From JBBSWA01 sp038046485 (GTDB lineage: Archaea; Nanobdellota; Nanobdellia; Woesearchaeales; SM23-78), in NCBI GenBank assembly GCA_038046485.1, contig JBBSWA010000036.1, positions 1-24,851 on the forward strand: a stretch of DNA of 24,851 nucleotides, in the 5' to 3' direction. The notes below the pieces were generated by a model that was given only the letters and a program-made list of their open reading frames with translations, did not search any database and was not told the DNA's origin. Below, piece by piece: positions 14,866 through 20,899 of the stretch (its first letter is position 1; every line of letters begins with the position of its first letter). A program made the position numbers and the translations under genes.

Positions 14866-16179
14866 TTATTTTTTGCTGTCTAGAATAATTCCATATCCAA
14901 TTAACCTAAACCGTGTACCTACTCGTCTAGAAATGGTGACTCTGGCGCCGGGGTCAGCACAGATCGGAAGCTTGAGCTTGCACTTGAACTTGTTCTTACT
15001 GATGTCCGTTACAAATCCAACGGTAGCTGCAGCGTTTACATTTAACATAAAGGGCTCATTCATCTTAATCGGGTCTACTTTTAATTCTTCTTCTGAACCC
15101 ACGACGCGTTCTAATAAGCTGGTTTCTAACTCTAATTCATACAAAACCGTTGGAAGTTTACCTGGCAAACCCACGACGTTTCCAACTAGTGAATCTGACA
15201 TCACAATGGAAGGATCTAGGGTGGTCATCACTCCAATTGAACCACCCGGCTTTGCCTCTTCAACTGCAGCACTGCCTGTCATGATGCTTAAGATGGTTGC
15301 AAATAGGGGTTTACTTACTTTGCGATTTTGCTCTTCTACCACGTGACCTGGACGAATCTCAATCTTATCCCCCACTTTTAACTTGCCTTTTACTAAGGCT
15401 CCTCCTAACACTCCTCCTTTCATATCCCTGGGGGCCATGCCGGGTTTGTTTACATCAAAACTTCGAGCAAGGAACATCAATGGAGCTTCTTTATCATTAC
15501 GTTTAGGAGTTGGAATGAATTCTTCAATGGCCTGGATCAAGGCGCCAATGTTCACACTGTGCTGGGCGCTTACAGGGATGATCGGAGCATTCTCATATGC
15601 ACTTCCCTTCAAAAATTCCTTGATTTGCTGGTAATTGCGCAAGGCTCTTTCGGAAGCCACTAAATCTATTTTGTTTTGGACGATGACAATGTTCTTAATC
15701 CCGCAAATCTCAAGTGCCATTAAGTGCTCTCGCGTTTGCGGTTGGGGGCAGGTTTCGTTGGCGGCAACTAAAAGCATGGCCCCATCCATGATGGTAGCAC
15801 CGGAAAGCATGGTTGCCATGAGCGACTCGTGACCTGGAGCGTCTACGAATGAAACCTTTCTTAGAAATTCTGTAGGTATTTTATGCGTAGGGCACTCGGG
15901 CTTTGTCATAAAGGCCTCAGAGCCTTCACATTTAGTGCACTTTCGAAAAACACTATCTGCATAACCCAGACGAATCGTGATTCCTCGTTTGATCTCCTGT
16001 GAATGCGTATCTGTCCACTTCCCAGTTAATTGCTCAGTTAAAGTGGTTTTACCATGGTCGACATGACCTACAAGACCTATATTTAACTCAGGCTGAACAG
16101 GGTCTTTTGATTCTAGAACGGTTTCTTGTGCCTCGCTCTTCTTTTTTGCCATCATCGACGTGTCTAGAACCGCCATCAT
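14866..16179 (-). CDS. eif2g: Translation initiation factor aIF2 subunit gamma
   Basis: A 437-residue GTPase that carries initiator Met-tRNA to the ribosome as the core of the aIF2 heterotrimer. G motifs: GHVDHGKT (38-45), DAPGH (113-117), NKID (169-172). The family-specific ITIRLGYAD switch region and the two C-terminal beta barrels (GGVLGGALVKGKLKVGDKIEIRPG; ISRRVGTRFRLIGYG) are present. The zinc knuckle has C81, C84 and C96 but His99 where a fourth Cys is usual. Start codon: ATG 16179, preceded by a strong Shine-Dalgarno AGGAGGAGT (16192-16200), unlike the leaderless neighbours; ATG 16176 is possible. Confidence 0.96.
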   Translation of the reverse strand: MMAVLDTSMMAKKKSEAQETVLESKDPVQPELNIGLVGHVDHGKTTLTEQLTGKWTDTHSQEIKRGITIRLGYADSVFRKCTKCEGSEAFMTKPECPTHKIPTEFLRKVSFVDAPGHESLMATMLSGATIMDGAMLLVAANETCPQPQTREHLMALEICGIKNIVIVQNKIDLVASERALRNYQQIKEFLKGSAYENAPIIPVSAQHSVNIGALIQAIEEFIPTPKRNDKEAPLMFLARSFDVNKPGMAPRDMKGGVLGGALVKGKLKVGDKIEIRPGHVVEEQNRKVSKPLFATILSIMTGSAAVEEAKPGGSIGVMTTLDPSIVMSDSLVGNVVGLPGKLPTVLYELELETSLLERVVGSEEELKVDPIKMNEPFMLNVNAAATVGFVTDISKNKFKCKLKLPICADPGARVTISRRVGTRFRLIGYGIILDSKK

Positions 16180-16372
16180 TATTGGTCGGCCACTCCTCCT
16201 TATTTACGAGCGGTTCTTGATCACATCTCAGAAATGTTGTGCATTTCTGGGTCCCAAAAATCTACGATTTTTGAGGATTCAGAATCCCGCCCTATTCTCG
16301 CTCGTTTGCCGACGGGATTCTGATGGTTAAAAGAAGAGTCTTTATAAATTTACTCCCCTATAACCAGACTCT
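16180..16372. promoter_or_regulatory. Divergent intergenic region with three stem-loops
   Basis: Three perfect inverted repeats lie in a row: CAGAAATG/CATTTCTG (16229-16249), CAAAAATC/GATTTTTG (16255-16273) and the 11-bp TCAGAATCCCG/CGGGATTCTGA (16279-16323). A near-symmetric TATA (TTTATAAATTTA, about 16341-16352) gives TruD a leaderless start at 16373. If it also fires leftward, aIF2-gamma has a ~140-nt leader holding all three hairpins before its Shine-Dalgarno. Confidence 0.5.
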
Positions 16373-17338
16373 ATGTATGCTTTGAAACAACAACCCGAAG
16401 ACTTTCAAGTACAAGAAATTACCCATGTTTTGCCTAAAGAAGAGGGTTCCTTTGCCCTATTTTGGATGAAAAAGAAATACCTCAATACGGAAGACGCCCT
16501 GCAAAAGGTATGTAAAACCCTTCAAATCCCGCGTAAATACTTGGGTTCAGCAGGCAACAAAGACCGAACGGCTGTGACCCAACAACTTATTTCTATTCCT
16601 ACCGTCCTAAAGGAACGTCTTGAAAAGATCTCTCTTTTCAACCTTACTTTTTCTTTTTATGGGTATGGCACTGGACCTATTAGTATGGGTGATTTGCTGG
16701 GTAACCAATTCAGTATCACTTTACGCGCTTTAAACCCCTGGGAGGAACCCAAAAAAATTTCTAAAATGCTCAACTACTTTGGAGAACAGCGGTTTTCCAC
16801 GCACAATGCGGACATTGGAAAACTGCTCATTCAGAAGAAATTCAAACTGGCTATGGCTCTTATCCAAGAGAGCAAAACCCCCTTGCAAGACAAGATTGAG
16901 CACTATCTAAAAAGACAAAAACAAGACTATGTAGGTGCCTTACGGATTGTTCCTAAAAAGATCCTTAAACTGTATGTACATAGTTACCAAGCTAAACTCT
17001 TCAATGAGATGGCGCAGTATTGCATCGAGCATAAAGTTCGGGTTGAAACATTGCCGTTGATTGGGTTCGCTACGGAATTCAAAGGAAAAGTAGGAGAACT
17101 CGCCGAGAAAAAGCTAAAGGAAGAAGAGATCACTCCTCGCGACTTTATCATCCGTGCAATTGGTGAACTCAGCAGTGAAGGAGGGGTGCGTACCCTGTAC
17201 GCGGATGTTTCAGACTTGCAGATTGGCAAGATGGAAAACGATGAACTCAACTTGCACAAGAAGAAGGTATTGATTGAATTCAGGCTCCCTAAAGGAAGCT
17301 ACGCGACCGAAGCGGTAAGGCAGATGATGCAAAGCTAG
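16373..17338 (+). CDS. truD: tRNA pseudouridine(13) synthase TruD
   Basis: A 321-residue RNA modification enzyme that makes pseudouridine at position 13 of tRNAs. The N-terminus PEDFQVQEI and the catalytic motif GNKDRTAVTQQ (61-71, catalytic Asp64) are characteristic, as are YGYGTGPISMGDLLGNQFSITLR in sequence around residues 95-117 and the YFGEQRFS block. It is shorter than many archaeal members, which often exceed 400 residues, so the inserted TRUD domain is reduced. Leaderless start supported by a TATA box 26 bases upstream. Divergent from aIF2-gamma. Confidence 0.92.
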   Translation: MYALKQQPEDFQVQEITHVLPKEEGSFALFWMKKKYLNTEDALQKVCKTLQIPRKYLGSAGNKDRTAVTQQLISIPTVLKERLEKISLFNLTFSFYGYGTGPISMGDLLGNQFSITLRALNPWEEPKKISKMLNYFGEQRFSTHNADIGKLLIQKKFKLAMALIQESKTPLQDKIEHYLKRQKQDYVGALRIVPKKILKLYVHSYQAKLFNEMAQYCIEHKVRVETLPLIGFATEFKGKVGELAEKKLKEEEITPRDFIIRAIGELSSEGGVRTLYADVSDLQIGKMENDELNLHKKKVLIEFRLPKGSYATEAVRQMMQS

Positions 17339-17389
17339 AATATTTTAGAAGATTATCTTCCCACCGATTCATGTTTACCTATTTTGCTT

Positions 17390-17911
17390 TTAAAAAATCT
17401 CGAGGTTTCTTATTGCCTTTTGACCAACAAGAGTGTATCCTGGCCTTTGTGCCCAATAATGTAGGGATTTTTCATTCACTATTGCATCAATAACTATTTG
17501 TTTGGCGCCCAGGTCAATCGCTAGGCCTTCTGTCATTTCGGTTACGGCTGTTCCGATTCCTCTACCTTCGTGACTTGGATCCACTAGAATATTCCACCTT
17601 GTCAGCATTTTAGATAAAGGTGACCAACATAGCTCATACACTCTTAATTTAGTAGAACAGGTAGAACCCATTAAAAGATAAGCTCCTTTTATTGTTGGAT
17701 CGTAAGCTTCTTTAATGGTGGTTTCGATATCATCTTCTATTCTTTGTGCTAATAGATTTAATCTGGTTGTGAGTGTTTGGCACCAATGATTTCTTTGCTC
17801 TCTTCTCCAGTCTGGAGAAAGATAGTTTTCTGAACTCAGATTATCTGTTTTTGGATTGAATTCACTTTTCTCTTTCCAATTTATGATTATCTTTTTCTTA
17901 AGGGTGAGCAT
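17390..17911 (-). CDS. GNAT-family acetyltransferase
   Basis: A 173-residue protein with the acetyl-CoA-binding motif A, VDPSHEGRGIGTAVTEM (around 110-126; R/Q-x-x-G-x-G/A as EGRGIG), followed by AIDLGAKQIVIDAIVNEKSLHYWAQRPGY, the usual beta4-alpha4 end of the fold. The first ~60 residues are not conserved in any family I recognise. Substrate unknown. It is the last chromosomal gene before the transposon; the insertion site lies about 90 bp upstream of its start. No clear TATA box was seen at the expected place, so the start is uncertain. Confidence 0.8.
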   Translation of the reverse strand: MLTLKKKIIINWKEKSEFNPKTDNLSSENYLSPDWRREQRNHWCQTLTTRLNLLAQRIEDDIETTIKEAYDPTIKGAYLLMGSTCSTKLRVYELCWSPLSKMLTRWNILVDPSHEGRGIGTAVTEMTEGLAIDLGAKQIVIDAIVNEKSLHYWAQRPGYTLVGQKAIRNLEIF

Positions 17912-18001
17912 AAACTAGAAAGTAGATTTGCCTTGCTGTGTTGCATAATTACTTCCTTTTTAAGATTTTGATTTCTAAGACTTTAAGGTTTTTTAATCCT
18001 A

Positions 18002-18009
18002 GGCGGATT
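18002..18009 (+). repeat. Target site duplication, left copy (GGCGGATT)
   Basis: GGCGGATT directly abuts the left inverted repeat and is repeated in the same orientation just outside the right one (24798-24805). An 8-bp duplication is the expected footprint of transposase-mediated insertion. Confidence 0.8.
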
Positions 18010-18033
18010 TGAGCTGTTAAGTATGCGTCAGGT
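18010..18033 (+). repeat. Left terminal inverted repeat of the transposon
   Basis: Reads TGAGCTGTTAAGTA, then TG, then CGTCAGGT. The complement of 24774-24797 is the same except that AA replaces TG. The match ends right after CGTCAGGT on both sides. Confidence 0.85.
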
Positions 18034-18124
18034 CGATTTCCCCCAAAGTGTTGAATTCTCTAGTTTTAGCCGTTTAAAAGCCATTTTTTGATGAGCTATC
18101 AGGTCTGCTGGATATAAAAACAGG

Positions 18125-18159
18125 TTAAAGCCCTAAAAACGTAAGTTTAAGGGCTTTAA
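18125..18159. repeat. Hairpin upstream of the 288-residue protein gene
   Basis: TTAAAGCCCT (18125-18134) and AGGGCTTTAA (18150-18159) are perfect complements, with an inner AAAC/GTTT extending the stem. It lies between the left transposon end and the first cargo gene. It may be a terminator that insulates the cargo from outside transcription, or an operator; the sequence does not decide. The rest of 17912-18198 holds only the insertion site and repeat. Confidence 0.6.
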
Positions 18160-18165
18160 ATGGCA

Positions 18166-18198
18166 ATTTTTAAATAGACAAAATAGACTACTATTCTA
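18166..18198 (+). promoter_or_regulatory. Promoter and TAGAC repeats of the 288-residue protein gene
   Basis: The TATA-like ATTTTTAAATAG (18166-18177) is centred about 27 bases before ATG 18199. ATAGAC occurs at 18174-18179 and 18183-18188. A similar pair of ATAGAC repeats precedes the leftward AbrB/DUF2080-like gene. Confidence 0.45.
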
Positions 18199-19065
18199 AT
18201 GGCTGTTAAAAAGTGTAAGATTTATGCTTATCTAATTAGAAAAATACCTTCTAAGATGGCTAGTGAAAGCTTCTGCTCTAGTAATTTTAGTGAAGATAAA
18301 TTTGCAAGAAATCGTGTTAATGAACTAAGGGTTGGAGATTATGGGGCTTCATTAGTTTTTAAGCAAAGTACAGTTAATGGTGGCCTAGCATTTATCTTTT
18401 CAAAGATAAAAAATCATAAACAGGAGTTTGTAGACATTGGTTTTGTGGATAAATTAAAGAGGTTTTTTGTTGGAAATGAAAAGCTAAAACCAATCAACGA
18501 TTCATATTTTGTTTACTATCCTAATTATGGCATTATTCTAAGCTTGTATAATCATGATGCTATGAAACATATATTTTGGGATTTGAAAGTCTATCTCGAA
18601 AAAAAACTTAATATACCAGATGCTTGTGAATTTGAGTTAATGATGAACACTAAAAAGCTCAAAGATATCTTAGATGATGTTCCGTTTATAAACACTATAC
18701 GTATTCAGATAGCGTTAGCAAAAATCGATAAGGAAGAGAGCTTACAGAAAAGAAATCCCTTTTCTAAATTGGCAGGCTACAACCCTAAGGGATATACAAC
18801 TATTGAATTAAGTGGTTTAAAAACTCTCAAAGAAAGAGCTGTGGATAAAATAATGGATTTATTAAATAGAAATAGAAATGCAGACCATATATATGTTAGT
18901 GGTCAAAATATAAACGGAGATATACTCGGTAGATTGTTGGTCTACAACAAATATTCTATAAAAATAAAAGAAGAAGATATATTTGATTTCGACGACTTTG
19001 TATTGAAAGCTGAGGATTTTTTTAGCAAAGCTAAAGACATTTTTAAAGATTATAAACTAACTTAG
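18199..19065 (+). CDS. Unknown 288-residue cargo protein
   Basis: A soluble, Lys-rich protein (MAVKKCKIYAYLIRKIPSK..., ending KDIFKDYKLT) with no signal peptide or membrane helix. Predicted mixed alpha/beta: strands around YFVYYPNYGIILSLYN, a helical middle (KLKDILDDVPFINTIRIQIALAKIDKEE split across 150-180) and a helical C-terminus. No catalytic motif is evident. Its place between a transposon end and an R-M system, and its size, resemble uncharacterised proteins often found in defence islands, but this is context only. It overlaps the convergent membrane-protein gene by four bases. Family not recognised. Confidence 0.7.
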   Translation: MAVKKCKIYAYLIRKIPSKMASESFCSSNFSEDKFARNRVNELRVGDYGASLVFKQSTVNGGLAFIFSKIKNHKQEFVDIGFVDKLKRFFVGNEKLKPINDSYFVYYPNYGIILSLYNHDAMKHIFWDLKVYLEKKLNIPDACEFELMMNTKKLKDILDDVPFINTIRIQIALAKIDKEESLQKRNPFSKLAGYNPKGYTTIELSGLKTLKERAVDKIMDLLNRNRNADHIYVSGQNINGDILGRLLVYNKYSIKIKEEDIFDFDDFVLKAEDFFSKAKDIFKDYKLT

Positions 19066-19487
19066 CTGTGTAAGATCAAATTATAAATAGATTTTATCCC
19101 CTTTGCTATGAACAATATCATTGCCATGGCTATTCCAAATAGAACTGCATTTATTACAAAAAGATAATAAGATGAATTAAATAGAAAAATTACCGAAAAT
19201 ATGACTTGTAGTAACATAAGCATTAAAAAACAGAAAAAATAGTTATTGATACTTTTCATTGTCTCTGATTTATGTATCTGCTTGTTTAAATTTGGTGATA
19301 AACTCATAAGTATTCCATAAGTAGCCATCGCAAAGCCCAGCATGGTGCTAGATGAAGTAAACACGATTTCTTGGATTGCAATATTTTTCATAGTCGCCAC
19401 AACTATCTCCTGTTTCATGAGAGAAAAGATTAGGAAAAATAGACCTGTTATCGCAGGGATTAAATAATGCATATTTTTTCTAATCAT
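19062..19487 (-). CDS. Small four-helix membrane protein
   Basis: A 141-residue protein with about four hydrophobic segments: near 8-24 (YLIPAITGLFFLIFSLM), 44-64, 83-105 and 109-130. A short charged loop (NLNKQIHKSETMK) joins helices 2 and 3. No family recognised. Its ATG overlaps the stop of the small AbrB/DUF2080-like gene in ATGATTAG, so translation is likely coupled. Its end overlaps the 288-residue gene by four bases. A two-part soluble plus membrane module is reminiscent of abortive-infection designs, but nothing in the sequence proves this. Confidence 0.7.
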   Translation of the reverse strand: MIRKNMHYLIPAITGLFFLIFSLMKQEIVVATMKNIAIQEIVFTSSSTMLGFAMATYGILMSLSPNLNKQIHKSETMKSINNYFFCFLMLMLLQVIFSVIFLFNSSYYLFVINAVLFGIAMAMILFIAKGIKSIYNLILHS

Positions 19488-19650
19488 CTTGCCACACTAC
19501 ATATACTTGTTTTCCAATTAGTTCTTTAGGAAGGCTGACCTTTCCACTCGTGTCATTGTTCTTAATCACCAATCTAGGCAAAAAATAGTTGTAAGGTACA
19601 CTCTTTAATGTGATTTCTCCTTTTGCTTTTTTAGGTTTTTGGTTAGCCAT
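19480..19650 (-). CDS. 56-residue AbrB-fold protein, DUF2080 transposase-associated type
   Basis: Translation of the minus strand from ATG 19650 gives MANQKPKKAKGEITLKS... followed by LVIKNNDTSGKVSLPKELIGKQVYVVW. The SGKVSLPKELIGKQVYV block matches the DUF2080 transposase-associated proteins of archaea, which look like half of an AbrB/SpoVT swapped-hairpin domain. It lies just downstream of the transposase gene on the same strand, its expected place. It probably binds DNA and may regulate the transposase or its neighbours. The upstream TATA-like ATATTTAAAT (19684-19693) leaves a short leader with TAGAC repeats. Confidence 0.65.
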   Translation of the reverse strand: MANQKPKKAKGEITLKSVPYNYFLPRLVIKNNDTSGKVSLPKELIGKQVYVVWQDD

Positions 19651-19693
19651 AGTCTATTTATAGTCTATTAGTAGACCATTCGCATATTTAAAT
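19651..19693 (-). promoter_or_regulatory. Promoter and TAGAC repeats of the AbrB/DUF2080-like gene
   Basis: On the minus strand a TATA-like ATTTAAATAT is followed by GTCTA-CTAA-TAGAC (an inverted repeat) and another ATAGAC right before the ATG. The spacing and sequence resemble the region in front of the 288-residue protein gene at 18174-18190. Confidence 0.4.
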
Positions 19694-19744
19694 CTTTTTA
19701 TTGTATCTTAGGTTGCAGCGTTTAAATTTGTTATGTGGATATGT

Positions 19745-20611
19745 CTAGTGGGAAGTGCAACTCAAGCGAATTAGTCCTAACCATCTGTTCATTCCAGTGT
19801 CTAATTTTAGCTCGGCTAGTTCGCTTGGTAGTTTTCTTGTTGTGGTGTGTTCTTCTATCCAGTTGTGTTGTAGGACGATTCCGGCTAGGAGTATTGGGGC
19901 TGACCAGAGTGCTTTTAGTCCTCGGAAGTCGTCTACTCGGTCTTTGATTTTCATAAAGACGGTTTCGATGCGGACGTTGTGTTTCTTGTCTTTGTAGAAG
20001 TTTACGGTCTTATGCTCGACCTTTAGGCCGTGTATTTTGTTGTCGTAGAAGGATTTCCTAAAGGCTTTAGGATAGAATTTGGCTGCGTCCGTCGTGATGT
20101 ACTTAGGCAGGTTTTTCTTCGTTTTGCTGAGGAAGATTGAGGCTTCTTTATAGCCACTTACGACACTGTAGTGTATGGCGTTGATGTACCTAGTGCCCCA
20201 GTCTACGCAAGCCCAGAAATGGTCTTTCTGCCCTTGTCTATCGATTTCGGTGTCGTCAGCATAACAATGACCACTAAGCTTAGGAACGAGCTTGTCAACG
20301 TATTTCTGAACTTTGAGAGTGTACTTCCTACACCAATCTAACACGCTGACATGGCTTACTTTAACGTCCTCGTGACGCTTAAAATTGTTCCTAACCTTAC
20401 GACTGGAAAGATTGCTAAAATAGAGGTCTACAGCCTTAGTAATCTTGCTTTCGTGGTTTCTCATACGGTAAAAGCCGTCGTCATTAGTAAAATATCTTTT
20501 GCAGGAGAGGCATCGGTACTTCTGAATCTTACCTCTATTCTGTGTCCTTCTATAGCCTTCTTTGGTGTACTCAGTGTTTTTGCAGTGTTTGCATCGTATT
20601 TTGGCCTTCAT
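19745..20611 (-). CDS. IS6/IS240-like DDE transposase with zinc ribbon
   Basis: A 288-residue transposase when started at ATG 20611 (MKAKIRCKHC); the frame is open to 20692, but a TATA box (20635-20642) lies 26-27 bases upstream of the inner ATG. Residues 7-37 form a zinc ribbon with cysteines at 7, 10, 34 and 37. A helical DNA-binding region follows. The catalytic core has Asp120 (CYADDTEI), Asp175 (YITTDAAKFYPKAF) and Glu216 (NVRIETVFMKIKDRVDDFRG), the DDE spacing and surroundings of IS6/IS240. No terminal repeats were found near the gene itself; the nearest are the outer ones at 18010 and 24797. All three catalytic residues are present, so it may be active. Confidence 0.85.
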   Translation of the reverse strand: MKAKIRCKHCKNTEYTKEGYRRTQNRGKIQKYRCLSCKRYFTNDDGFYRMRNHESKITKAVDLYFSNLSSRKVRNNFKRHEDVKVSHVSVLDWCRKYTLKVQKYVDKLVPKLSGHCYADDTEIDRQGQKDHFWACVDWGTRYINAIHYSVVSGYKEASIFLSKTKKNLPKYITTDAAKFYPKAFRKSFYDNKIHGLKVEHKTVNFYKDKKHNVRIETVFMKIKDRVDDFRGLKALWSAPILLAGIVLQHNWIEEHTTTRKLPSELAELKLDTGMNRWLGLIRLSCTSH

Positions 20612-20616
20612 AGCCT

Positions 20617-20719
20617 TTGGGTACCCAATTGAACTATATAAACATTTAGGTACCCAAAAGAAGTGTTTAGAGCCTATATTTTCAGGTACCAAAAAACTTA
20701 TAAACCTTTAGGTACCCAA
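20617..20719. promoter_or_regulatory. Shared divergent promoter with four GGTACC operator-like boxes
   Basis: Boxes: TTGGGTACCCAA (20617-20628, perfect 12-bp palindrome), TTAGGTACCCAA (20646-20657), TCAGGTACCAAA (20682-20693) and TTAGGTACCCAA (20708-20719). The leftward TATA of the transposase (20635-20642) lies between boxes 1 and 2; the rightward TATA of the R-M operon (CTTATAAACC, 20697-20706) lies between boxes 3 and 4. Each start codon is 26-27 bases from its TATA. A dimeric repressor on these boxes would shut both promoters. Confidence 0.7.
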
Positions 20720-20727
20720 CAACTCTT

Positions 20728-20889
20728 ATGCACCTATTAAGCCAGAAACACTTTGAATATAAGGGCAAGCCATACTTTAAATACTGGGTTATTATCCCAA
20801 ATTTGATTATCAAAAAGTTAGGTTGGAAAATGGGTGATGACCTAGAAGTAGAGATAAAGGGGGATAAAGTTATTATAAAAAAAGACTAG
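20728..20889 (+). CDS. 53-residue AbrB/SpoVT-like DNA-binding protein, likely operon autoregulator
   Basis: ATG 20728 opens MHLLSQKHFEYKGKPYFKYW followed by VIIPNLIIKKLGWKMGDDLEVE and IKGDKVIIKKD. The pattern of a strand, IP, a short helix, LGW..GD-L-V and a final strand KVIIKK is that of AbrB/MazE-type swapped-hairpin DNA-binding domains, which act as dimers. The start is leaderless (TATA centred 26 bases upstream). It is the first gene of the R-M operon, ten bases before mod. By position it could play the part that C proteins play in other R-M systems. Binding to the GGTACC boxes is inference. Confidence 0.7.
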   Translation: MHLLSQKHFEYKGKPYFKYWVIIPNLIIKKLGWKMGDDLEVEIKGDKVIIKKD

Positions 20890-20899
20890 ATTGATTCTC

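Noticed and set aside
18088..18125. TGATGA as the C box of a C/D-box guide RNA
   Set aside because: No D box CTGA at a suitable distance and no C'/D' pair were found.
20671..20692. GGCTCT on the minus strand upstream of the transposase as a right IS end, resembling the MITE end
   Set aside because: Only six bases match the MITE end, and no partner copy was found on the other side of the transposase.
20617..20719. Four repeated GGTACC boxes as a small CRISPR-like array
   Set aside because: Only 12 bp each, palindromic, with uneven spacing (29, 36, 26) and placed around two TATA boxes; operator sites fit better.
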